Positions 8,040-15,488 of a DNA stretch of 22,253 bases are shown piece after piece. Position numbers and translations under genes: made by a program. Below the pieces are notes generated by a model that was not told the DNA's origin, made no database searches, and saw only the letters and a program-made list of their open reading frames with translations. The stretch's first letter is position 1. Each line of letters starts with the position of its first letter. The DNA comes from CAVTGO01 sp963734275. Its GTDB lineage: Bacteria > Actinomycetota > UBA4738 > HRBIN12. The DNA is taken from positions 1-22,253 of the forward strand of contig CAVTGO010000004.1 in assembly GCA_963734275.1 (NCBI GenBank). The letters are read 5' to 3'.

Positions 8040-8759
8040 CTATGACGAGACCGCGCTCCGCGAGCGCGCGGCCTCGAGGATCAACTCGGCGGTTTCCGAC
8101 GGATGTGAGACGCCCACCACGTGCGAGGCACCCGCGACCTCGACCGTCCTCCGCGCCTCGGCGCGCTCGGCCATGATGCGCTGCGCCGCCACCGGGATGT
8201 TGCGATCCTGGTCGCCGAAGATGAACCAGCTCGGCACGTGCCGCCAGAGGGGATCGTCTCCAGACCGCTCGGACAGTGCCGCCTCGGCGATCGGCCGCTG
8301 CGTGACGGCCAGCAGCCGCGCCTGCTGCTCGGGGAGGTCCGCGCAGAACTGCTGGTGGTACTTGCCCTGCGCGATGTACAGGTCGACGCCCCCGTCGGCC
8401 AGCGAGACCGGCTCGAGCGTCTCGGCGAGCGTCCCACCGGGGACCAGCGAGGATGCCTCGCCCGGGCTCTCGCCGGCCTCGAGCGCGAACGCCGCCACGA
8501 ACACGAGGCCGACGATCGCACCGGCGTCCGCGGGAACGTTCGTGATGACGCCGCCACCGTACGAGTGACCGACGAGCACGGCCGGCCCCTCGATCGTCCT
8601 GACGACATCGGTCAGGCCGGCGGCGTCGCCGGCGAGCGATCGCAGCGGGTTGGCGTACGCGATCACACGATGCCCTTCGTCGATCAGCCTCTCGGTCACG
8701 TCGTTCCAGCTCGATGACTCGGCGAACGCGCCGTGCACGAGGATGACCGTGGGCTGCAT
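8040..8759 (-). CDS. Alpha/beta hydrolase, Ser-type esterase-like (EstC/AB-hydrolase-6)
   Basis: An intact 239-residue protein with the short alpha/beta-hydrolase layout of plant methylesterase/EstC-like enzymes: TVILVHGAFAESSSWNDV at the N-terminus, nucleophile elbow GHSYGGGVITNV near residue 66-75, WFIFGDQDRNIPVAAQ with the acid Asp, and catalytic His in GASHVVGVSHPSE near the C-terminus. Ser nucleophile, so an ester or related bond rather than an epoxide is the likely target. Start ATG 8759 with a GAAGGGAGTGAGGAC purine-rich site just upstream. It sits 62 bases after the membrane protein and 6 before the next hydrolase. No signal peptide. Substrate unknown. Confidence 0.87.
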   Translation of the reverse strand: MQPTVILVHGAFAESSSWNDVTERLIDEGHRVIAYANPLRSLAGDAAGLTDVVRTIEGPAVLVGHSYGGGVITNVPADAGAIVGLVFVAAFALEAGESPGEASSLVPGGTLAETLEPVSLADGGVDLYIAQGKYHQQFCADLPEQQARLLAVTQRPIAEAALSERSGDDPLWRHVPSWFIFGDQDRNIPVAAQRIMAERAEARRTVEVAGASHVVGVSHPSETAELILEAARSRSAVSS

Positions 8760-8821
8760 GTCCTCACTCCCTTCCGCCGGTCATCCGGCATCGCCTCCGC
8801 TCGGGAGGTCCTTCCCGTTGG

Positions 8822-9520
8822 CTAGTGCGCCGCCACCGGCGTCGCCACCGCCGACTCGGGGATCCGAACCGGCGAGGGAGCGCGCGACGTGAGGATCGCG
8901 CTCATGACCGCGATCCACGCGAGCGCGACGATCGGCAGGATGACCCTGGCGAAGGCACCATCAGGTGCCCAGACCCCGTCGCTTGCCCACGTGGACCCGC
9001 CCGCGACGCCGAGCACCACCACGACCAGCCCGATCGCGAACGCCGCGCTCGAGATCGCACCGGACAGCCGCAGCCCGAACGTCCCGGCCATGATCAACAT
9101 CGCCACCGGGAACCAGACCAAGACGGTGCCGGCCCCGGCGAGGTCGTTCAGCACCGACGTCAGCGTCTCGTTCCCCTGGCCGGGGTAGGCTGCGGCGGCC
9201 GTTGCCGCCAAGGTCACCACGAAGACCCCCCCGAAGACCGCGCTCGCGGCGGTCGCGGCCGACGCCCAGATCCCCTCCCCGGCATCGCGGAGGTCCCTGG
9301 AGAGCGCCGCCGCGAACCAGAGCAGGTTGAGCAGGTTGAAGCCGAGCAGGAACGTCCCGATCAGGACGCGCCCGCGCTCGTCGCCGTAGAACGAGGCGAG
9401 CGAGTCGGCGGACGCCCCGATCTCCGGCTGAGCTCCACGGATCACGTACGAGACGACGAACAGCACCGCGAAGAGGACGCCGCTGCTGCGGAACACCCGG
9501 TCGAACGTTGCATCCTTCAT
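8822..9520 (-). CDS. Integral membrane protein, DUF4386-like, six predicted segments
   Basis: A 232-residue hydrophobic protein. Membrane segments are visible at roughly 13-30 (VLFAVLFVVSYVI), 52-72 (VLIGTFLLGFNLLNLLWFAA), 85-110, 128-148 (TVLVWFPVAMLIMAGTFGL), 152-175 (AAFAIGLVVVVLGVAGG) and 190-212 (VILPIVALAWIAVMSAIL). No enzymatic motif. Start ATG 9520 has GGAGGA five bases upstream (9526-9531), and that site can pair with an adjacent CTCC. The overall shape is like DUF4386-type membrane proteins common in these lineages, but I am not certain of the family. It lies between the secreted esterase and the cytoplasmic hydrolases and might relate to uptake or membrane stress; that is inference. 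Confidence 0.75.
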   Translation of the reverse strand: MKDATFDRVFRSSGVLFAVLFVVSYVIRGAQPEIGASADSLASFYGDERGRVLIGTFLLGFNLLNLLWFAAALSRDLRDAGEGIWASAATAASAVFGGVFVVTLAATAAAAYPGQGNETLTSVLNDLAGAGTVLVWFPVAMLIMAGTFGLRLSGAISSAAFAIGLVVVVLGVAGGSTWASDGVWAPDGAFARVILPIVALAWIAVMSAILTSRAPSPVRIPESAVATPVAAH

Positions 9521-9527
9521 CTGAGTC

Positions 9528-9539
9528 CTCCTTCAGGAG
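9528..9539 (-). promoter_or_regulatory. Small hairpin overlapping the ribosome site of the membrane protein gene
   Basis: On the minus strand CTCC-TGAA-GGAG forms a 4-bp stem with a 4-base loop whose right arm is the Shine-Dalgarno sequence. It is short and may have no effect. Confidence 0.25.
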
Positions 9540-9630
9540 AGCGCTGGGTTCCGGAGCCTTCCGTCTGCTTGCCTCGATCCTCGATCGCTACCACCCCCTG
9601 TCGCCGGCGCTCGAGTGCTCCTCCCGCATC

Positions 9631-11261
9631 TCACGATCCGGCAAGCCAGAACGTGCAGTGGTGCCGCGCGACGAAGTCCGTCTCGACCTCCGGCTGCGGC
9701 GGCACGAGCGACATCACGCGGGTGCCGTCGGTGACCGGCGGCCAGGGAACCGCCGCGGTCGACGGGTCGCCGTTCGCCGCGAAGCGCACCCAGGCCGCGC
9801 GCATGGCGGCCGCGAGCGCCTCCTGGTCGGCATCGAGCCCACCGGGCACCGGCGCGTTCGGGAGGTCGAAGAGGTACTGGAGCTCGGACGAGTGCGTCGC
9901 CACGGGTGCCACCGCGCCCGGCGGTGCGTAGCGCTGAGGCGCGTCGTCGTCGTTGAACTCGTAGGCGAACGTCGGCACGCGCGCCGAGGTCCAGCGGTCG
10001 AGCTGCAGCGCCGTGCACGCGAAGTTGGCGTCCCCGACGAGCGCGCTGATGGCCGCCTTCGGCGTCGGGTACGTGGCGAGCGGGTACTCGGCCGCGATCT
10101 CCGCCAGCGCGTCCGTCCGACACGCCCAGCATCGACGCGATCGCATCTTCGTACTCCTCGGTGGTCTCGACCTCGGGCACCAGCACGAACGTGCCGCCGC
10201 TGACGGCCAGACCGAGCCCGTCGACGAAGAGTCGCTCCTCGTCGTGGTTGGTCCCGTTGAGGATCGGCACACGGGCGAACCGCCCCGCCGCGAGCGCCGT
10301 CCCCATCGACTCGGTCAGGACCTTGCCGTCGACGACGCCCGGGATCGCGGCGGGTGGGAAGAAGGTGACCAGGTCGTCGACCGACACCCCACGAAGGCAC
10401 GCCGCGGTCTGATCCGGGCACCCGACGGTGGTCGCGAAGCCCTGGCCGAACGCCTCGGCGGCGGCGAGGGGCAGCTGCGTCATCGCGAAGGCCCCGCTCT
10501 GCACGATCGCCCGCTGGAAGAGCCCTCGGGAGCCGCGAGAGACCATGTGGGCGAGGACGGACAGGCCACCGGCCGATTGGCCCGCGATGGCCACCCTCTG
10601 CGGGTCGCCGCCGAACCGCGCGATGTTCTCCTGCACCCAGCGCAGCGCGGCCTGCTGATCCATCAGCCCGTAGTTGCCGGAAGGCCCTCCGGGCGACGAC
10701 GCCAACGCCGGATGCGACAGGAAGCCAAGGGCGCCGAGCCGGTAGTTGATCGTGACGACAACGGCGCCATCCGCGGCCAGCTCGGAGGCGTCGAAGTTGC
10801 GCGCGGCATCCTGCGTCAGGCCGCCGCCGTGGATCCACACGAGCACGGGTCGGGCCGCGCTGCTCCGGAGCGTCGGCGTGGACACGTTGAGGTAGAGGCA
10901 GTCCTCTGCGATCAGGCCCGGAGGGAAGAACAGGTTCGCCGACTGAGGACAGCTGGGGGCGAACGCGGTCGCGTCGCGCACCCCGCTCCAGTCGGCCGGA
11001 GGCCGGGGGGTCCGCCACCGGAGACGCCCGGTGGGTGGGGCGGCGTAGGGGAGCCCGCGGAACGCGTAGCCGCCGGACACGGCGACGCCGCGGACGGCAC
11101 CGCCGTCGATCGCGACGACCGGGCTCGCGCCGGGGTCGGCTGAGGCGACGACCGGGCTGATGCCCACCGCCGCGATCGCCAGCGCGGTCAGACGGTCGCG
11201 AGGAGCGAGGCGAGAGTGGTGACGGCGGAGCGTGGTTCGTGCCCTTCGTGGTGACCGACAT
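9631..11261 (-). CDS. Secreted type-B carboxylesterase (frameshifted)
   Basis: About 540 residues when joined. After a hydrophobic leader (LTALAIAAVGISPVVASA, ending in a signal-peptidase-like ASA) come the carboxylesterase-B landmarks: GGYAFRGLPYAAPPTGRLRW, EDCLYLNVSTP, VLVWIHGGGLTQDA, VVVTINYRLGALGFL, nucleophile GQSAGGLSV, acid in GTNHDEERLFV, and catalytic His in THSSELQYLFDLP, with a Cys near the end. The frame changes at about 10113 (SMLGVS to DALAEIAAEYPLATYP). The best ribosome site (AGGGAGG, five bases before ATG 11261) is in a different frame from the leader, so one or two more shifts lie in 11190-11245; the alternative start at 11302 has no such site. It is predicted to act outside the cell on esters. 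Confidence 0.85.
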
Positions 11262-11268
11262 GTGCGCC

Positions 11269-11353
11269 TCCCTGGGTTGGTGACGGCACGAAGCCTGCTC
11301 ATCCGCGGGGGCGCGTCGAACCCGTGGAAGTCCCTGGGCTGGTCCCTGGTCTG
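11269..11353. promoter_or_regulatory. Repeated TCCCTGGGYTGGT motif before the esterase
   Basis: In the 92-base gap between the regulator stop and the esterase start, TCCCTGGGTTGGT (11269-11281) and TCCCTGGGCTGGT (11331-11343) are direct repeats 62 bases apart. A third, shorter copy, TCCCTGGTC, follows at 11343-11351. The core recurs as the inverted repeat in the regulator/SDR divergent region. The 11269 copy overlaps the esterase ribosome site. A regulator-binding site is an inference. Confidence 0.4.
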
Positions 11354-14188
11354 CTACCTGACGAACTCGCGGGAGCGGCGCAGACGCGTCGCGATCTCGG
11401 ACTTCAGATCGATCGTCCCGCGCGTGACGTGACTCAGGTGCGTCCCGATGGGCGCGCTCTCGTCACGCAGCGCAGTCCGAAGCTGCCTGCGGGAGCTGAT
11501 GCCGAGCTTCGCGAACACCTTCCGGAGGTGCCACTCCACCGTGCGCGCGCTGATGAAGAGCTGGGCGCCGATCTCCGGGTTCGAGAGGCCGTCCCGGGCG
11601 AGCCGGGCGATCTGCTCCTCCTGCGGCGTGAGCTCGGTGCGCGTCTCGGGACTGCGCTTGCGCACCTTCTCGCCCGTGGCGACCAGCTCGCGGCGGGCGC
11701 GCTCGGCGAACGCCTCCATGCCGATCGCGACGCACAGGTCGTACGCCGTTCGCAGTTGCTCGCGCGCGTCGAGGCGTCGACCCTCACGGCGTAGCCACTC
11801 GCCGTACAGCAGGTGCGCGCGGGCGAGCTCCGGACGCAGCTGGGTCCGGCCGAACCGCTCGATCGCCTCGCGGTACAGGAGATCCGCGTTCTCGCCTTCG
11901 CTCAGCAAGGCGCGGGAGCGCGCCTCGGTGCCGAGCGCCCAGTCGGTGCCGGCCGGCTGTGTCGTCTCCGCGAGCCGGTCGAGCGCCGTCCAGGCGCGGT
12001 CGGTGTCGCCCACGCGTGTGGCTGCCTCCACCAGCTCGGGCAGTGCCCACACCGATGTGTAGGGATCTTTGTCGGTCGCGGTCACCTGGCGCGCTGCCGA
12101 CGCCGCCTCCTCGTAGCGGGCGAGCCCGTTGTACAGGACCGCGGCAGCCCACTGGGCGACCCTCACGAAGAGACCCGCCCCCACTGCCTCGGCCGTCGAT
12201 GTCATGGTCTCGATCAAGGGGGAGAGCTCACCTTCCCTCCCTTGCAGCGAGAGGAGCCGGATCGCCGCGAACGGAGGGAGCTGACTCCCGGTCGCCGCCG
12301 CCACGGTGTCGCTCTCCACGATGAGCAGGCCGGCACCGGCGAGATCGCCGTTCCACACCCTGTCCAGCGCCAGCGCGGAGAGATAGATGGGCAACTCTGC
12401 GAGCGCACCGGCGTCGCGGACGATCTGGGCCTGTCGCTCGAAGATGGCGGTCGAGCCATCGGAGTCCCACGTCGCATGGCTGGCGACGGGGGTCAACCAG
12501 CCCCAGCGGAGGACGTCTTCGACGGGCATCTGCGCGACCGCGGTCGCCGCGCGCTGCAAGATCGGCGTCGCGACGACGCGTCCGTCGGTGTGCATCCGGG
12601 CGAGCCCTTCGAGCAGGAGGTCCGTGGGACGCGGGGTGCCCTTCGGCGGAGGGAGCTCTTCGATGGCTCGGCAGATCTCGAGGAAGACGCCCGGATGCCC
12701 GAGATGCGCGGCAGAGAACGCCGAACCGTACGCGCTGAGGTACGCCCCGCGAGCGAGCTCGAGGTCGAACGGTTCGAGCTGTCGCGCAGCTTGCAGGAGC
12801 AGGGGGGCCGCATCGCTGCCGTAGCTGAGGACCACGGCAACCTGACCGCGGAGGAGAGCCGCTCGGGCGCGTTGGAACCCGTCCAGAGAGTCGGCCTCCG
12901 CGGTGACGAGCAGCCCGAGTGCGCTGTCGAACGCCCCCGCCTGGTAGCTGGCCTCCGCCGCGGCCAGCGCCCGCTCCGAGCGTCGCGCCGGATCTCCCGT
13001 CAGATCGACGGCCCGTTCCAGGAACGCGGCCGCGGCGGCGACGCCGCCGCGAGCCTGCGCCCGGCCGGCGGAGCGCTCCAGCTCGACGGCGACGTTCTCG
13101 TCGGGCCCCGCCGTGGCGCGCGACCGGTGCCAGGCGCGTCGGTCCGGGTCGGTCTCGGCATCGGTCGCATCGGCGAGGGCCCGATGGACGCGGTGCCGGT
13201 CCTCGGCGGCCGCCGAGCGGTATACGGACGAGCGGACGAGCGGGTGCGCGAACTCGACCCGCCGACCGACCGTGAGCAGCCCAGCGTCCACCGCGGCGTC
13301 CACCGCCGACATGTCGATCTCGAGAGCTTTCGCAGCAGTGTGGAGCAGGAGCGGGTCGCCGAGCGGGTCGGCGGTCGCGGCGAGGACGAGGAGCTGCGTG
13401 TCGGAGGGGAGCCGATGCAGACGACGCAGGTAGCCCTCCTCGATCCTGCCGGCGACCAGTCGGGTCTCGGGGAACGCGAATCCGCCGGCGAGCTCCGCAG
13501 CGTTCCACGTTCGCGGGAACTCGAGCAGCGCGAGCGGGTTGCCGTGGCTCTCCGCGACGATCTGATCGCAGACGGCCGCATCCAGCGGGCCGATCAGGTT
13601 CTCGAGCAGCAGAGCCCGTGCGTCACGATCGTCGAGTGGGCCGACGACGAGCTCGGGGAGTCCCGCCATGGCGCCGTCACCGATCCCCGTGCGCGCGCTA
13701 CAGACGATCGCGACCCGCTCGGCAAGGAGGCGGCGTGCGACGAACGACAGCACGCGTGCAGATGCCTGGTCGAGCCACTGCGCGTCGTCGAGGATGCAGA
13801 CGAGCGGCTGGTCCTCCGACACATCGGCGAACAGCGTCAACGTGGCGAGCCCGACCAGGAACGGACCCGGGGCCGGGCCCTCGCTCAGCCCGAAGACCGT
13901 CTCCAGCGCGGTGCGCTGTGGCACCGGGAGCCGCTCGAGGTGGTCGAGCATCGTCACGCAGAGCTGGTGAAGGCTGCTGTAGGCGAGCTCCATCTCGGAC
14001 TCGACCCCCGCCCCCCGAGCGATGCGGGAGCCCGAGGACTCGACGTGCCCGGTCAGGTGGCCGAGGAGCGCCGTCTTGCCGACGCCGGCCTCGCCTCGAA
14101 GGATGAGCACCCGGCTCGTACCGGCGAGCGCATCGACCACGAGCCGATCGAGCGCCTCGACTTCAGCTTGACGCCCGAGGAGTCTCAT
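11354..14188 (-). CDS. LuxR-family ATPase transcriptional regulator (LAL/MalT-like)
   Basis: An intact 944-residue protein: N-terminal AAA/STAND ATPase, a long helical-repeat middle region, and a C-terminal LuxR helix-turn-helix. Walker A GEAGVGKT is at about 32-39, Walker B LVCILDDAQWLD at about 129-140, and the HTH (LTPQEEQIARLARDGLSNPE, then GAQLFISARTVEWHLRKVF) at about 853-908, followed by a 36-residue tail. Length and layout are those of large LuxR-type (LAL) regulators, which use ATP and a sensed ligand to activate transcription. Start ATG 14188 matches the conserved MRLLGRQAEVEALDRLV beginning; the frame upstream is not similar. It is followed in the same direction by the esterase gene (92-base gap) and diverges from the SDR gene, so it is the likely controller of both. 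The inducer is unknown. Confidence 0.9.
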   Translation of the reverse strand: MRLLGRQAEVEALDRLVVDALAGTSRVLILRGEAGVGKTALLGHLTGHVESSGSRIARGAGVESEMELAYSSLHQLCVTMLDHLERLPVPQRTALETVFGLSEGPAPGPFLVGLATLTLFADVSEDQPLVCILDDAQWLDQASARVLSFVARRLLAERVAIVCSARTGIGDGAMAGLPELVVGPLDDRDARALLLENLIGPLDAAVCDQIVAESHGNPLALLEFPRTWNAAELAGGFAFPETRLVAGRIEEGYLRRLHRLPSDTQLLVLAATADPLGDPLLLHTAAKALEIDMSAVDAAVDAGLLTVGRRVEFAHPLVRSSVYRSAAAEDRHRVHRALADATDAETDPDRRAWHRSRATAGPDENVAVELERSAGRAQARGGVAAAAAFLERAVDLTGDPARRSERALAAAEASYQAGAFDSALGLLVTAEADSLDGFQRARAALLRGQVAVVLSYGSDAAPLLLQAARQLEPFDLELARGAYLSAYGSAFSAAHLGHPGVFLEICRAIEELPPPKGTPRPTDLLLEGLARMHTDGRVVATPILQRAATAVAQMPVEDVLRWGWLTPVASHATWDSDGSTAIFERQAQIVRDAGALAELPIYLSALALDRVWNGDLAGAGLLIVESDTVAAATGSQLPPFAAIRLLSLQGREGELSPLIETMTSTAEAVGAGLFVRVAQWAAAVLYNGLARYEEAASAARQVTATDKDPYTSVWALPELVEAATRVGDTDRAWTALDRLAETTQPAGTDWALGTEARSRALLSEGENADLLYREAIERFGRTQLRPELARAHLLYGEWLRREGRRLDAREQLRTAYDLCVAIGMEAFAERARRELVATGEKVRKRSPETRTELTPQEEQIARLARDGLSNPEIGAQLFISARTVEWHLRKVFAKLGISSRRQLRTALRDESAPIGTHLSHVTRGTIDLKSEIATRLRRSREFVR

Positions 14189-14288
14189 GACCGGCTCACC
14201 ACCCCCGATGCGGGAGCCCCTTCGGCGCAACCGTACACCTGTCGTCCTCGGAGCACGCGCGGCCACTTAGTGCGAGGCGCTCCGGGGG

Positions 14289-14307
14289 ACCAGGGAGTTC
14301 CCCTGGT
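14289..14307. promoter_or_regulatory. Inverted repeat ACCAGGG-N5-CCCTGGT in divergent promoter region
   Basis: Perfect 7-base arms (14289-14295 and 14301-14307) with spacer AGTTC, inside the 155-base region between the divergent regulator (start 14188) and SDR (start 14344). The arm shares GACCAGGGA with the motif before the esterase at 11343-11351. The position suits an operator for both genes. Binding is inferred. Confidence 0.45.
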
Positions 14308-14343
14308 GCGACCCGGGAACCCCGACTCGCACGCTGACCCGGC

Positions 14344-15076
14344 ATGGGTGGCGAACCGCAGCTCGCCGGTCAGACGCTCCTCGTGATCGGCGGGAGTTCG
14401 GGCATCGGCCTCGAGACCGCACGGCGAGCTCGGGCCGAGGGAGCCGAGGTGATCCTGACGGCGCGCGACCCGGAGCGCGTCCACCGCGTCGGGCCTGGAA
14501 CTCGAAGCGAGCATCGCCGCCTTCGACGCCACCGACTTCGACCGGCTGGGCAGGTTCTTCGACGAACTGCCGACGCCGATCGACCACGTGCTACTCACCG
14601 GACCCGGTCCCCCGGCCACGTCGCTCGTCGGGTTCGACGTCGAGGCGGCACGCCGCGAGCTGGACGCCCATCTGGTGCTGCCACTGCAGGTCGCGCGGGA
14701 GGCCGCCGACCGGGTTCGTCCCAGCGGAACGCTGCTGTTCACAGGCTGCCTCGACGGCGGCCACTCTGCGGTTGGACCGGCGTTCAGCACGGCGCTCACG
14801 GCTGCGCTCTCGGCCATGACCAGGCACCTCGCGCGTGAGCTCGCGCCCATCCGCGTGAACCTGATCGCGGCCGGCTTCGTCGACACGCCGCTGTCGGAGG
14901 CGGTCTTGGGCGATCGACTCGAAGCGCGACGTGTGGAGCTTCGGTCGAGCCTGCCGATCGGGCGCGTGATCGCCGCGGCCGACATCGCCGCGCTCGCCGT
15001 CCATCTCATGACGAACACGGCGGTCACCGGCGCGACCTTTGACATCGATGGTGGCCAGCAGCTCGTCGAGGACTGA
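14344..15076 (+). CDS. SDR-family oxidoreductase-like protein lacking YxxxK (one frameshift)
   Basis: About 243 residues after bridging one shift. The Rossmann start is LLVIGGSSGIGLETARRARA with TARDPERV; after a shift at a run of three G (14491-14493) the protein continues GLELEASIAAFDATDFDRLG, HVLLTGPGPPATS, then RVNLIAAGFVDTPLSEAVL and ends VTGATFDIDGGQQLVED. These are classic SDR blocks, including the C-terminal FDIDGG. At the catalytic position, where SDRs have Tyr-x3-Lys, this protein has GPAFSTALTAALSAMTRHLA: by alignment Ser and Thr replace Tyr and Lys. Nucleotide binding is likely, but normal hydride-transfer chemistry is doubtful. Start ATG 14344 has only a weak ribosome site. It is divergent from the LuxR-type regulator and probably under its control. 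Confidence 0.82.
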
Positions 15077-15220
15077 AGGCTCCTACGCGAGGGACACATG
15101 GCGTTGACGAAGCGTTGACCCAGGCGCCTGTCGTAGCCACCTACCTGGGAAGAAAGCCAGCATCTTCCGAGGGCATGATGTGCTGACACGGCGGAAGAGG
15201 GCCCTGAGCTGGAATGTTGC

Positions 15221-15270
15221 TGGTGGGCGCTGGAGGATTTGAACCTCCGACCTCCTCCGTGTCAAGGAAG
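15221..15270 (-). tRNA. 3' half of tRNA-Val(GAC), 5' half missing
   Basis: Read on the minus strand: anticodon stem-loop CTTCC-TTGACAC-GGAGG (anticodon GAC, plus-strand GTC at 15261-15263), then the T-arm GGAGGTTCAAATCCTCC, the acceptor strand AGCGCCC and an encoded CCA-type end at 15221-15223. The stem pairs with one U-G. No D-arm or matching 5' acceptor GGGCGCT lies upstream (15271 on), where the sequence is unrelated. A tRNA 3' half of about 50 bases is the typical footprint of an element that integrates at a tRNA gene. It cannot make a full tRNA. Confidence 0.65.
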
Positions 15271-15286
15271 ACCCGTGTAGTGCTGT

Positions 15287-15306
15287 GACCAGCGTCTTTG
15301 CTGGTC
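15287..15306. repeat. Perfect hairpin GACCAGC-GTCTTT-GCTGGTC
   Basis: Seven-base perfect arms with a six-base loop, 17 bases outside the broken side of the tRNA remnant. There is no T-run directly after, so it is not a plain intrinsic terminator. It may be a recombination-associated structure or a weak terminator. Confidence 0.45.
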
Positions 15307-15488
15307 AGCCTCCGTTTCGGCGACCTCTGGAGTCCCGTTGAGTACCGCTTGGTTCGGTCGGCTCCTTGACCTGCCGTTGACCAATGGGGTTGGCAGACTC
15401 CGGGAGGTGTGGACAGCATCCGTGAGCCATGCTCACAATCCCGCGCACTTGGTCGGCATCCAGGTGCTCGGCCGTAGGAGAGCCGCTG

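Noticed and set aside
11813..14386. Plus-strand 857-codon open frame opposite the LuxR-type regulator
   Set aside because: It is antisense to a gene with clear Walker and HTH motifs and reads as Arg/Gly/Glu-rich sequence with no family; long antisense frames are usual at this GC.
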